From Vulcanimicrobiota bacterium (GTDB lineage Bacteria > Vulcanimicrobiota > Xenobia > Xenobiales > JADMJV01): a DNA stretch of 64,000 nucleotides. Location: NCBI GenBank assembly GCA_019637395.1, contig JAHBVR010000011.1, positions 1 to 64,000 of the forward strand. The letters are read 5' to 3'. Below the pieces are notes generated by a model. The model searched no databases. It was given only the letters and a program-made list of their open reading frames with translations, and was not told the DNA's origin. Position numbers and translations under genes: made by a program. This document shows positions 51,020 to 59,704 of the stretch, piece by piece. Position 1 is the stretch's first letter. The number at the start of each line of letters is the position of its first letter.

Positions 51020-51690
51020 ACTACCCGCCGAAGATTCAAATCCACCCTATACTCTCGTCGTTTTTCATCGCGAACGAGGAGATACTCTCCCTCCATCGCC
51101 AGGGAAGTAATAAAGACGTCTTCACCTTCCTCCGGTTCATAGACCCGCAGGCTCCACAACAGACCTCCCCCTTCGTCCTGACTGGCCACCAGCCAGCCGC
51201 CATGCTGGCCTCCCAGGCTTTCCAGACCTCGCTGCAGGGCCTGCTGACTGGCTTGCCAGCGGCTCACCGCTTCCTGGCGCTGCTCGCCGCTCAGCGTTCC
51301 GTCCTTCTCGAGGGCTTCCAGCAGCCACTCCGGCGAGATCGCCGCCATTGGATTGGGAGGACCGCCCTGGCTCAGACTTTTAGCGATGAGCTCGTGCAAA
51401 GATTGCGTAATCACGCGGCGGAGCACGCGCTCGCTCTCCAGGTGACGATCCATCAGCTCGATGTCGGGGGAAGAAAACCCTTTGCTTTCCAGCACCTCCC
51501 GGCAACGCGCCGGATCGGTGAACAGGGCCGCCGGATTGGAGGGGTCAGCCGATTGCTGCAAGACCTGCATCATGCGCTCGCGCGCGCTCAACTCGGGCGG
51601 CTTGACTTCTTCGCTCTGATACCAGTGGGGGGCTTCATAACGCACGCCCTGGTGCACAACCGGGGCTACCTCTCGGGGGGACATTCGCAT
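51016..51690 (-). CDS. Hypothetical helical protein
   Basis: 224 residues, unrecognised. Helical and charged N-terminal two thirds (HLESERVLRRVITQSLHELI), then a beta-rich C terminus (GGWLVASQDEGGGLLWSLRV). No signal or membrane helix. ATG 51690 is five bases after the previous gene, and its stop overlaps the metallophosphoesterase start (ATGA), so it belongs to the 52199-48765 operon. Confidence 0.6.
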   Translation of the reverse strand: MRMSPREVAPVVHQGVRYEAPHWYQSEEVKPPELSARERMMQVLQQSADPSNPAALFTDPARCREVLESKGFSSPDIELMDRHLESERVLRRVITQSLHELIAKSLSQGGPPNPMAAISPEWLLEALEKDGTLSGEQRQEAVSRWQASQQALQRGLESLGGQHGGWLVASQDEGGGLLWSLRVYEPEEGEDVFITSLAMEGEYLLVRDEKRREYRVDLNLRRVV

Positions 51691-51695
51691 GGGGT

Positions 51696-52199
51696 CTATT
51701 GGGCCTTAGGAGTACGAGCGGCCTGGAAGGCGCCCCAACCGGCGGTTACGCTCAAACCGACGGCAGCCGTAACGGGTGAGCCTAAAACCAGATCCGCGGC
51801 CAGGTTGAGCGCGGTTCGACCAGCCACTTCAGCCCCCAAGGCATGCTTGGGGCTCAGCCTGGCGGCGCTTCTGCCGGCCCAGTCGCTGACGTTACCCATG
51901 ACCTTGTAGCCGGCTACGCCGCCTACCCCGGCCGAAGCCAGAGCCGCCACCCAGCACACCGGTCCCGAAGCTCCCAGCGAGGAAGCCGCCAGCGCGCCCC
52001 CCAGGTACCCGAAGGAGGCGCCATTGGTAAAACCGCCGATTTGCGACAACTTGCGCGCCGCCGCTCCGCTGGAACGCAAAAAAACCTCGCCCTTACCGGG
52101 CGGGGGGGTGGGCGTCTGGGCCGGCTCCGGAGGAATCGTAGCCGGTTTGGGCAAGCGCTTGGGCAGTGGCGGCGTTCCGTTATGGCGAGCGATGATCAC
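51696..52199 (-). CDS. Hypothetical Pro-rich N terminus, glycine-zipper protein
   Basis: 167 residues. A disordered Pro-rich start (TPPLPKRLPKPATIPPEPAQ) is followed by Gly/Ala hydrophobic stretches with GxxxG spacing (VAALASAGVGGVAGYKVMG), similar in style to the GDPD insertion and the M48 protease N terminus. GTG 52199 lies eight bases after a TAGTCT box. First gene of the operon leading to the Vps62-like protein. Unrecognised; a small membrane-associating or pore-like protein is a possibility only. Confidence 0.5.
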   Translation of the reverse strand: MIIARHNGTPPLPKRLPKPATIPPEPAQTPTPPPGKGEVFLRSSGAAARKLSQIGGFTNGASFGYLGGALAASSLGASGPVCWVAALASAGVGGVAGYKVMGNVSDWAGRSAARLSPKHALGAEVAGRTALNLAADLVLGSPVTAAVGLSVTAGWGAFQAARTPKAQ

Positions 52200-52289
52200 A
52201 GTAACCTAGACTAACCGCAGTACCCGGAAAAAGTCCTGAAAATCGCCTTTCAGAAGATTTTCAGGCCCTCGGAATTTACTGCTGACATC

Positions 52290-53195
52290 ATGAATGTTTC
52301 GCGGACTCACGCTTTTTCTCGCCTGTCGCCGCTGGCCTCCCCAAATCCGGGTCCGTCCACGCCTCCCCCTCAAGCACCGGAACCTCCAGATCAGAGCGGC
52401 GACAAAGTCTCCATTTCACGCAAAGTCAAAATCGGAGCCGGCGTGATGCTCGGTTTGACCGCGGCCGGCGTGGCCGGCGGCCTGCTGGGCGCCCCCCAGG
52501 CTCAGGTACAAGTCCGCGAGATGCCCGGCCAGACCTGGCTATCCACCTCCGACGAAGTGGAGTTGGGCAAACAGGCCTCTCAACAACTGGAGAAGCAATA
52601 TAAAGTCTGGAACAACCCGGAGCAGCAGGCGCGCCTGGACTCGATCGGCCAGCGCCTGGCCGGCACTTCGACTCGCCAGGACATCAAATTTAGCTTCAAA
52701 ATGCTCGACACCGACATGGTCAACGCCATGGCCCTGCCCGGTGGCAACGTCTACGCCACCCGCGCCCTCATGCAAAAATTTCCCGACGACGGCCAGCTGG
52801 CTTTCGTGCTCGGCCACGAAATCGCCCACGTGGAACAACGCCACTCGGTGGACAAGATGGGCGAGACGCTGCTGCGCAAACTCATTACCCTGCCTCTCAG
52901 TTTCCGCCAATGGAACATTTCCAAATTCGCTCTGAACGCCGGGGATGACCTCATCGGCAACCGCTATGGCCAGGTCAAGGAAACCGAAGCCGACAAGCTG
53001 GGTCAGGAGCACATCGCCCGCATGGGCATTGATCCCGACAAAGCGGCCGAAGCCATGAAACACCTCATGGAAGTCTCCGGGAACAAACATGACATTCCCG
53101 TCCGAATCGAGCAAATCTTCAGCGATCACCCGCCCTCCCAGCAGCGTATCGACAGCCTGCATCAATGGGCCGCCGAGATCAAAGCCCGCCCATAA
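52290..53195 (+). CDS. M48-family metalloprotease with Pro-rich N terminus
   Basis: 301 residues. The zinc site HEIAH (in LGHEIAHVEQRHS) and the third ligand ETEAD (KETEADKLGQ) identify an M48 (Ste24/BepA-like) peptidase. A Pro-rich N terminus (PPPQAPEPPDQSGDKVS) leads to a Gly/Ala membrane helix (GVMLGLTAAGVAGGLLGAP). There is no Sec signal. The domain lacks tetratricopeptide repeats, so it is a short M48 form. Likely membrane or envelope proteolysis; substrate unknown. Confidence 0.88.
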   Translation: MNVSRTHAFSRLSPLASPNPGPSTPPPQAPEPPDQSGDKVSISRKVKIGAGVMLGLTAAGVAGGLLGAPQAQVQVREMPGQTWLSTSDEVELGKQASQQLEKQYKVWNNPEQQARLDSIGQRLAGTSTRQDIKFSFKMLDTDMVNAMALPGGNVYATRALMQKFPDDGQLAFVLGHEIAHVEQRHSVDKMGETLLRKLITLPLSFRQWNISKFALNAGDDLIGNRYGQVKETEADKLGQEHIARMGIDPDKAAEAMKHLMEVSGNKHDIPVRIEQIFSDHPPSQQRIDSLHQWAAEIKARP

Positions 53196-53202
53196 GAATC
53201 AG

Positions 53203-53237
53203 AAAAAAAAGCCCCGCCGGGTTGCGTCCGGCGAGGC
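53203..53237 (-). terminator. Intrinsic terminator of small secreted protein gene
   Basis: On the minus strand, the stem GCC-CGCCGG/CCGGCG-GGC (53211-53220 with 53228-53237, one C.A mismatch) is followed by eight T residues (53210-53203). It terminates leftward transcription of the gene at 53292-53519. Confidence 0.8.
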
Positions 53238-53291
53238 TGATACTGGGGTTTTGGGCGTGGCCGCCCGGGCCCAAGCCCGGCTCGGCAAACT

Positions 53292-53519
53292 TTAGAAACT
53301 GCGGAAGTTGAGCTCGACCGGCTTCTTTTCCCTGGCCGGAGCCGATTGGGTTGGGGCCTGCTCCTTCTTCCCCTCAGGCTGGGGCGCAGTGACCGGGGTG
53401 GTGGTGGTCACCACGGGCGCGGGAACAGGCTGGTTGGTGGCATTCTTCTCAACCGGCTCGGCTACGGCGGCCATTCCCAGCGAAAGCATCATCAGTCCGG
53501 CGGCAATCATCTTCTTCAT
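53292..53519 (-). CDS. Small secreted Pro/Thr-rich protein
   Basis: 75 residues with a Sec signal peptide (KKMIAAGLMMLSLGMAAVA) and a mature tail of Pro, Thr, Lys and Gln without Cys. No domain is recognised. A GAGGAG lies upstream of the start; downstream is a strong terminator. An 18-bp palindrome (53537-53554) in its promoter region suggests control by a regulator. It may be a periplasmic or surface linker-like peptide. Confidence 0.65.
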   Translation of the reverse strand: MKKMIAAGLMMLSLGMAAVAEPVEKNATNQPVPAPVVTTTTPVTAPQPEGKKEQAPTQSAPAREKKPVELNFRSF

Positions 53520-53536
53520 CTCTTCATACTCCTCAA

Positions 53537-53554
53537 ATGTAGACTAGTCTACAT
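53537..53554. promoter_or_regulatory. Perfect 18-bp palindrome, operator-like
   Basis: ATGTAGACTAGTCTACAT is self-complementary throughout. It lies just upstream of the small secreted gene, and a related GAC-TG-GTC core sits at 53617-53624 on the rightward side, close to a TATAAC box (53611-53616). A shared regulator of both divergent genes is a reasonable guess. The perfect symmetry and length fit a dimeric helix-turn-helix protein. Confidence 0.5.
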
Positions 53555-53579
53555 ATATTTATCGGGGAGGGTCCCCGTC

Positions 53580-53653
53580 CGAGCGCTTCGCTCGTTTGCT
53601 ACACTCAAAATATAACGACTGGTCTAATTACTGGCCATAGGTCCAAAGACCTA
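53580..53653 (+). promoter_or_regulatory. Leader region with hairpins before repeat-protein gene
   Basis: CGAGCG-CTT-CGCTCG (53580-53594) is a perfect hairpin, and TAGGTC-CAAA-GACCTA (53638-53653) is another. The second lies in the untranslated leader of the 953-residue protein if transcription begins near the TATAAC box. The leader ends in AAGGTG upstream of ATG 53730. No known riboswitch consensus was recognised. Confidence 0.35.
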
Positions 53654-53729
53654 ACTTGAGCGACCCCTCGCCTATAGACAAAACCCATGCCGGAAGTGAA
53701 TAAATAAAAAATCTCTAAGGTGGGGCCCT

Positions 53730-56591
53730 ATGGATCCGTTGCCAATCCGAATCCCTCAAAATACAGTGCCGATGCGCACCAACCTTGGGCTGCAGCCCAC
53801 CGCCGAACTGAACGGCAACCCCATCGATGGCCAAAACTACATCCCCAATCTGCAGGCCGCCGTGGGTGACCAACGCCTGGTGGAAAACGCCGAATTCCCG
53901 GCCTGGACCGCTCCTCATAACCGGACGGACAAAGCCGAGCAGCAGCCGGCCGAAAAGAAAGAGCTCACCGCTGAGGACAAAGTCGTCCAAGAACTTGGCC
54001 TCAAAGGCCCGCTCAACGAGAAAACCAAAGGCATGGTCGCGCAACTGGCCCAGCTCAAGCAGGCTCAAGAAGCCCGCGACCAGGAAAACGCCCGCGATCC
54101 CAAGACCCGCCTGGCCGAGGCCATGGGAGATAACAACAAAGCCACTTCCTTCCTCAGCTGGCTGACCAGCGACCTGGCCGCCGCTCCCGGCGGCATGGCT
54201 CCCTCGGCAGCGCTGGCCCAACTCATGGGCGAACCCGATTCCGCCGGTCAACTGCTGCGCCTGCGCGGCAACATCTCCAGCGGCAAAACCGCCGGACTGG
54301 AAGCCCGCCTGCTCGACACCATCGGCAAGAATACCTCGCTCTCGGCCGCCAATCAGAAGGCCATGGCCGACAACATGGCCGGTGAAGGCCAGAACTACCT
54401 GTCAGCCATTTCCAACAATTCCAAGCTCTCCGAGAAGTACTCCCAGGTGCAGGCCAACGCCGCCAGCAGCGGTGAGGGCAAGGCCGCCATGAAAGACTAC
54501 TACAAAGCCCTGGCCAGCAACCCGGGCGCGGCCGCGGCCGACGCCAAAGTGCAGGAAAAGGCTGCCGCCACCGGAGGCGGCCGCGACGCCATCGCCTCTC
54601 TGCAATCCAATCTGGCCCAGGACCCCTCCACCGCCGCCGCGGCCGTGGAAGCGCAAGCGGCTGCCGCCCGTGGAGGCGGCGCCGAATCTATCGCCAAAGT
54701 CAACAAAAGCCTGGATTCCGACATCACCACCGCCGGTTCCGGGGTGGCTCTGCACGCGGCCGCCTCGCAGGTTCCCGAAGGCCGGGCCGCCCTCGGCGAA
54801 ATGTACAAGGCCGACGCCGCCAACGGCGGCCAACTATCCGAATCCTGGGCCACCGCCAGCCGCACCGGAAAAGGTGCGGGCGCCCTCGGCGATCTGTTCT
54901 CCAACCTGGCCAAAGATCCACAGGCATCGACCGCCGCCCTGCAAATCCAGGTCAAGGGTCAGGGCTCCGGCGAGCTGATGAAAAACCTCTCCAACAGCGC
55001 CACCGGCTCGGCCGGACAGGTGGCCATGATGGCCTCGGCCAGCGACACCGATGAAGGCAAAGCGGTCGTCACCCAGTTCAATAACAAGATGGCCCAGGGC
55101 GGCGAAAGCGCGGCCAACACCGTCAAGATGCACGCCATGGCCAGCAGCACGGCCGACGGCGCCGCCGCCGAACGCAAGCTCAATCAGAACATCGCCAAGG
55201 ACCCGCTGGCCGCCACCTCGGCCGTCAAGCTTCAGGCCAAAGCGGCCGAAAGCAACGCGGGGCGGGCCGCGGTGGGCCAGCTCAACGCCAACCTGGCCAA
55301 AGATTCGGCCGACGCGGGCGCGGCCATGGCCGTCCAGGCCGCGGCCAGCTCCACCGGCGAAGGCCGCCAGGCTATCGAGGGCCTCTACAAGGGCCTGGCC
55401 AAGGACAAAGCCGCCGCCGGCGCCACCATGGCCATGCAGGCTGCCGCCAGCCAGTCCCCCGAAGGGCTCAAGGCGGTTACCGAGTTCAACCACAACACCG
55501 CCAAAGACGCCGGTGCCTCCAGCGCGGTGGCCGAGTTCCAGGCCACCGCCAGCAAAACCGGCGGCGGTATGGCCGCTTACGCCCAACTCAACCGCAACCT
55601 GGCCAAAACGCCGGAGTCGGCCGCTTCGGCGGTGGAGCTACACGCCTCGGCCAGCTCCACCGACTCGGGCCGCAAAGCCCTCACCGAACTCAACAAAAAC
55701 CTGGCCAAGAGCCCGGACGGCGCGGCCAGCCAGGCCGTACTCATGGGCACGGCGGCCGAGTCGGCTCAGGGCCGCGAAGCCTTCAAAACGCTCAACACCA
55801 ACCTGGCCAAAGACCCGGAAGCAGCCGCGGCGGCCATGGCCATGCGCGCCACTGCCTCCACCACCAGAGAGGGCCGCGCCGGCCTGGCTCGTTACAACGA
55901 GGGCCTGGCTCAGGACCCCAAAGCGGCCGCCAGCGAGATGAAGCTGCAGGCCTCGGCCAGCGATACCAAAGAGGGTCTCGAAGCCATCACCAAGATGAAC
56001 GAGAACCAGGCCAGGTTTGCCACTTCGGCCGGTCCCGCCATAGCCATGCAGGCCGCCGCCACGCGCACTCCCGAGGGCCTGGCCGCCAAGCTGAAGCTCA
56101 ACAACAATCTGGCCAAGAACCCGCAGGCGGCCGCTGCGGCGGTGGCCCTGGAGGCCACCGCCGCCAAGAGCAAGGGAGGTCGCAAAGCCCTCACCGACCT
56201 CTACGGCAATCTCTCCGCCAACCCCCAGGCGGCCACCTCGGAAGTCAAAATGCAGTTGGCCGGCTCCAGCGGTCCCAAAGGCGGCGACGCCCTGGGCAAG
56301 CTTTACAAAAGAATGGCCGGCGACCCCAAAGCCGCCGCCGCCGCCCGCCAGATGCTCGATTCAGCCGCCTCCACCAGGGAAGGTCGCGGACCCACCGAGC
56401 AGCTACGCCAGGTCATCGAGCGCCGCACCCAGCAGCCCAACCAGGAGGAAGCCGGTCCCCGCGGTCTACCGGGCCAGCCCGAGCAGCCCCCGACCACTCA
56501 GAACAACCAGGGCCAGGAACTGACCCCATCCGAGCAAAACCAGAAAGCCCACGAGCAGGCCGAGGAAGTCGAAGAAGGCGGCGAAGGCTAA
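53730..56591 (+). CDS. Ala-rich protein with ~nineteen 34-residue repeats
   Basis: 953 residues, unrecognised family. Residues 1-~255 form a polar N-terminal region with no Sec signal. From about 260 to 895 come about 19 copies of a 34-residue unit, consensus NLAKDPxAAxxAVxLQAxA then SxTxEGRxALxxLNx; four copies vary by a few residues. The unit predicts a helix-loop-helix, so the whole is probably an extended solenoid. The C terminus is a Pro/Gln/Glu tail. ATG 53730 follows AAGGTG. It ends 18 bases before the glycosyltransferase gene. Confidence 0.7.
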   Translation: MDPLPIRIPQNTVPMRTNLGLQPTAELNGNPIDGQNYIPNLQAAVGDQRLVENAEFPAWTAPHNRTDKAEQQPAEKKELTAEDKVVQELGLKGPLNEKTKGMVAQLAQLKQAQEARDQENARDPKTRLAEAMGDNNKATSFLSWLTSDLAAAPGGMAPSAALAQLMGEPDSAGQLLRLRGNISSGKTAGLEARLLDTIGKNTSLSAANQKAMADNMAGEGQNYLSAISNNSKLSEKYSQVQANAASSGEGKAAMKDYYKALASNPGAAAADAKVQEKAAATGGGRDAIASLQSNLAQDPSTAAAAVEAQAAAARGGGAESIAKVNKSLDSDITTAGSGVALHAAASQVPEGRAALGEMYKADAANGGQLSESWATASRTGKGAGALGDLFSNLAKDPQASTAALQIQVKGQGSGELMKNLSNSATGSAGQVAMMASASDTDEGKAVVTQFNNKMAQGGESAANTVKMHAMASSTADGAAAERKLNQNIAKDPLAATSAVKLQAKAAESNAGRAAVGQLNANLAKDSADAGAAMAVQAAASSTGEGRQAIEGLYKGLAKDKAAAGATMAMQAAASQSPEGLKAVTEFNHNTAKDAGASSAVAEFQATASKTGGGMAAYAQLNRNLAKTPESAASAVELHASASSTDSGRKALTELNKNLAKSPDGAASQAVLMGTAAESAQGREAFKTLNTNLAKDPEAAAAAMAMRATASTTREGRAGLARYNEGLAQDPKAAASEMKLQASASDTKEGLEAITKMNENQARFATSAGPAIAMQAAATRTPEGLAAKLKLNNNLAKNPQAAAAAVALEATAAKSKGGRKALTDLYGNLSANPQAATSEVKMQLAGSSGPKGGDALGKLYKRMAGDPKAAAAARQMLDSAASTREGRGPTEQLRQVIERRTQQPNQEEAGPRGLPGQPEQPPTTQNNQGQELTPSEQNQKAHEQAEEVEEGGEG
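54508..56412 (+). repeat. ~102-bp tandem coding repeats (34 residues each)
   Basis: About 19 diverged units, mostly 34 codons, phased by the NLAKD-type start. Unit-to-unit divergence is high, so this is old duplication under selection, not recent expansion. Clean 34-residue units run consecutively from residue ~480 onward. Confidence 0.8.
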
Positions 56592-56609
56592 CGTCTCAAA
56601 GCCTGAGCC

Positions 56610-57644
56610 ATGCATCTATTCGTGGATGGCCGTATGGCCGACACTCCCCATTTGCACGGCATCGCCCGTTATCTCTACACCATCATCGAATGGGGCACAC
56701 GCCACCGGCCGCAGCACAAGATCAGCGTGGCCGCGCGCAATCCCGAGCGCTGGAAGGCGCTGCCGGTCAACGTGGTCAAAGTTCGCTCCAAGCCCTTCAG
56801 CCTTTACGAACACCTGGAATTCTACCGGCTGCTGCGTAAGAGCAACTACGACCACGTCCACTTTCCTTCGCTGGCCGTCCCCATCTGGTGCCCCAAACGC
56901 TACTCCATGACCGTGCACGACCTGATCCCCTGGCATTACCCCCGTTCGCCTCTGGTGCGCGTCTACCTGACCACGGTGGCCCGCTGGACGGTGCGCCAGG
57001 CCCATACGGTGCTGTCCGCTTCCCGCCATACCGCCAAAGAAATGCAAAAATACCTGGGCTTCCCGGCCGACCGGGTGCTGGTCATCTACCACGGCGGCCT
57101 GGAGGGCGAGCCGCTGGCCCCCGAACCGGCCGGCAGACCCTACCTGCTCTGCGTCACCAACCCCAAGCCCCACAAGAACCTGCATACACTGCTGGAGGCG
57201 TTTCGCGGCCTGGAAGAGCGCTGCCGCCTGGTAGTGGTATGCTCCGACTGCCCGCAACTCAATCCCGCCCCCCCCGGAGTGGAACGGCGTAGCGGCCTGA
57301 CCGACGAAGAAATTCGCCGCCTCTACGCCAACGCCAGCGTAGCCGTTGTTCCGTCTTTCCACGAAGGATTTGGACTTCCCGCCCTGGAAGCCATGCTGCT
57401 CGGCGCCCCTCTCATCAGCTCGCACGCGACCTCGTTGCCCGAGGTGACCGGCGACGCGGCCTTACTCTTCGATCCGCACAATGCGGATGACCTCCGCGCA
57501 AAACTAGTCCAGGTATTGGACAACCCGCAACTGGCTTCCGAACTTCGCCAACGCGGCCTGAAGAGGGCCCAAACCTTTAGCTGGGACAAAAGTGCCCGGC
57601 TGCACTGGGATTATTTTGAGAGAACGGCCGCCCAACCGGACTAG
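56610..57644 (+). CDS. Glycosyltransferase family 4
   Basis: 344 residues of GT-B fold. The retaining nucleotide-sugar site is in SFHEGFGLPALEAMLLGAPL, where the EGFGLP and E-x7-E pattern is complete. N-terminal half includes TVHDLIPWHYPRSPL and the middle SASRHTAKEMQKYLG. Transfers a sugar to a lipid or glycan acceptor; specificity unknown. First gene of the run to the sulfatase, with the next gene overlapping by about 50 bases. Confidence 0.9.
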   Translation: MHLFVDGRMADTPHLHGIARYLYTIIEWGTRHRPQHKISVAARNPERWKALPVNVVKVRSKPFSLYEHLEFYRLLRKSNYDHVHFPSLAVPIWCPKRYSMTVHDLIPWHYPRSPLVRVYLTTVARWTVRQAHTVLSASRHTAKEMQKYLGFPADRVLVIYHGGLEGEPLAPEPAGRPYLLCVTNPKPHKNLHTLLEAFRGLEERCRLVVVCSDCPQLNPAPPGVERRSGLTDEEIRRLYANASVAVVPSFHEGFGLPALEAMLLGAPLISSHATSLPEVTGDAALLFDPHNADDLRAKLVQVLDNPQLASELRQRGLKRAQTFSWDKSARLHWDYFERTAAQPD

Positions 57645-58002
57645 AGACCGGGCTGAGTTCTTGGGGCTCGGACTGCTGGCCCTGCTGCTGGCGGCCGGTC
57701 TGGCCTGGAGATCGCAGCCCGGGGTGGATCCGGTAGAGGTCCGCTGGGCCGGCATCCAGGGGCGGGGCTACCTGTTGGTGGATGCACGCGGGCCGGAGCA
57801 GTACCGGCGCAATCACCTGGCGGGGGCTTATTCGGTGCCCGGTGCCGACCCGGTGGTGCCCACTCCGCTGCAAGATGGAGCCAGCCGGGTGGTGGTCTAC
57901 GGCGACCGTCTGGCCGAAACCGTCAAGACAGCCCGGGCCCTGGCCGCTTATCAAAGCGAACCGGTTATGATTCTGCTCGATCCTCCCCTGTCCCGGCCAT
58001 GA
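57592..58002 (+). CDS. Membrane-anchored rhodanese-like domain lacking Cys
   Basis: 136 residues from GTG 57592, with GGGA five bases upstream; TTG 57616 is the alternative. One N-terminal transmembrane helix (FLGLGLLALLLAAGLAW) and a rhodanese-like domain follow (YLLVDARGPEQYRRNHLAGA). The catalytic loop reads VVVYGDRLAETV, with Gly where the active-site Cys should be, so sulfur transfer is unlikely. Overlaps the glycosyltransferase. The MauE gene starts inside its stop codon (ATGA). Confidence 0.7.
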   Translation: MPGCTGIILRERPPNRTRDRAEFLGLGLLALLLAAGLAWRSQPGVDPVEVRWAGIQGRGYLLVDARGPEQYRRNHLAGAYSVPGADPVVPTPLQDGASRVVVYGDRLAETVKTARALAAYQSEPVMILLDPPLSRP

Positions 58003-58400
58003 AAAGGAGCTTGCTCCGCTTCATCGGACTGGTGCTCGTGCTCAGTTCGTTGCCGAAAATAATGGATACCCACCGCTTTCTGTTGGCGCTACGGGGCTAC
58101 CGTATTTTTCCAGAATTCTGGCTGCCCGGGCTGGTTCACTTCGCGCCGGCCCTCGAACTGGTAGTGGGGGCAGCGCTGATCGTCAGGTGCTCTCGCGCGG
58201 CGCACTGGTGGGCCACTTTGCTCTTCGGGCTGTTCAGCGGCCTCTTGCTGTGGAGCCGTTTCCAGGGACTCGGTCTGAACTGTGGCTGCTTTGGCCGCTG
58301 GGAGAGCTGGCTGCACCGCCAACCTTTCGGATTGGATATCCACATTCTGGGAGTCTCGCTTCTTTTTGCAGGGCTCGTCCTGGCTTTGCGCAAACCGTAG
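57999..58400 (+). CDS. MauE/DoxX-like redox membrane protein
   Basis: 133 residues with four hydrophobic helices. The conserved CGCFG (in LNCGCFGRW) matches the MauE/DoxD family, thought to pass electrons or disulfides across the membrane for maturation enzymes. The order rhodanese-like, MauE, sulfatase maturase suggests it supports redox chemistry of the downstream pair. ATG 57999 overlaps the previous stop as ATGA; it ends six bases before the next start. Confidence 0.8.
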   Translation: MKRSLLRFIGLVLVLSSLPKIMDTHRFLLALRGYRIFPEFWLPGLVHFAPALELVVGAALIVRCSRAAHWWATLLFGLFSGLLLWSRFQGLGLNCGCFGRWESWLHRQPFGLDIHILGVSLLFAGLVLALRKP

Positions 58401-58405
58401 GGCCT

Positions 58406-59704
58406 GTGAGCGTTACGGCATTCCATATTATGACCAAGCCCACCGGTCCGATTTGCAATCTGGACTGCAAATACTGCTTTTATCTCGAAAAAGAACGTCT
58501 TTACCCCGGCGCAAGAAATTGGAAGATGGCTCCGGAAACCCTGGAGTCCTACATTCGCCAGCATATCGAAGCGCAAACCATCAATGAAGTCACTTTCGCC
58601 TGGCAGGGCGGTGAGCCCACCCTCATGGGCCTGGATTATTATCGCAAAGTGGTGGAATTGCAGAAACGCTATGGGCCCGAGCGGCGCATCATCAACGCTT
58701 TTCAGACCAATGGGGTCTTGCTCGATGACGAATGGTGCAGTTTCTTCGCCGAGCATGAGTTTCTGGTCGGTATTTCCCTCGACGGACCGGAAGGGCTGCA
58801 CGACCATTACCGCGTGGATCGGGGGGGACGTCCCAGTTTCCAGCGGGTGATGCGCGGACTGGAATTTCTCCACAAGCATCAGGTAGACTTCAATACCCTG
58901 ACGGTGGTGAACGACCAGAATTCGCGCCAGCCGCTGGAAGTTTATCGCTTTCTCAAATCGATCGGCAGTCTGGTCATGCAATTTATTCCGGTGGTCGAGC
59001 GGGTGGCCGAAAGTCCGGCTCCTGATGGCCTGAATCTGGTCTCGCCTCAGCACGGCGGCCAGGCCAGAGTCAGCGACTGGTCCGTCCGGCCCGAGCAATA
59101 CGGAAATTTCTTGTGCCGCATCTTCGATGAGTGGGTGCTCAAGGATGTCGGCCAACGCTTCGTTCAACTCTTCGACATCACCCTGGAGTCCTACATGAAG
59201 ATGCCCCAGAGTCTGTGCTGGTTCCGCGAACGCTGCGGCGCCGCCCTGGCACTGGAACATAATGGAGATTTATATTCCTGCGATCATTTCGTCTACCCCG
59301 AGAATCGCCTGGGCAACATCCTGGAGTCTCCCCTGCTTTCGCTGGTCAACTCGGAACCGCAGAAAATTTTTGGCGACGCCAAAGCCGACGCCTTGCCCGG
59401 CCAGTGCCGCCAGTGCGAGGTGCGCTTCGCCTGCAATGGGGAATGTCCCAAGCATCGCTTCTTGCGCACGGCCGATGGTGAAGAAGGGCTGAACTACCTT
59501 TGCGCTGGTTACCTCCAATTCTTCCGTCACGTCGACCCTTATATGCGCTTCATGGCCGAGCAATTGAAGGCCAAACGCTCCCCCGCCGAGGTCATGAAAT
59601 ATGCAGTAGCTTTATATAAAGGTTTTACTCAAGCCGGACGGAATGACTTCTGCCCCTGTGGGAAATCGATCAAATACAAGAAATGCTGTGGGAGAACTCG
59701 GTAA
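58406..59704 (+). CDS. Anaerobic sulfatase-maturating radical SAM enzyme
   Basis: 432 residues. Converts a sulfatase Cys/Ser to formylglycine. N-terminal radical SAM cluster CNLDCKYC (CxxxCxxC) followed by FYLEKERL, the middle FQTNGVLLDDEW and a C-terminal SPASM-type Cys set (CSCDHF, CRQCEVRFACNGECPKH). The very end is a SEC-C zinc motif (CPCGKSIKYKKCCG). GTG 58406 is chosen; an in-frame reading to 58187 overlaps the MauE gene. It shares TAATG with the sulfatase gene, its likely substrate. Confidence 0.92.
   Translation: MSVTAFHIMTKPTGPICNLDCKYCFYLEKERLYPGARNWKMAPETLESYIRQHIEAQTINEVTFAWQGGEPTLMGLDYYRKVVELQKRYGPERRIINAFQTNGVLLDDEWCSFFAEHEFLVGISLDGPEGLHDHYRVDRGGRPSFQRVMRGLEFLHKHQVDFNTLTVVNDQNSRQPLEVYRFLKSIGSLVMQFIPVVERVAESPAPDGLNLVSPQHGGQARVSDWSVRPEQYGNFLCRIFDEWVLKDVGQRFVQLFDITLESYMKMPQSLCWFRERCGAALALEHNGDLYSCDHFVYPENRLGNILESPLLSLVNSEPQKIFGDAKADALPGQCRQCEVRFACNGECPKHRFLRTADGEEGLNYLCAGYLQFFRHVDPYMRFMAEQLKAKRSPAEVMKYAVALYKGFTQAGRNDFCPCGKSIKYKKCCGRTR

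Noticed and set aside
54834-55941. Antisense and offset frames in the 34-residue repeat gene
   Set aside because: Regular repeats in GC-rich DNA keep other frames open; only the main frame has the conserved consensus.
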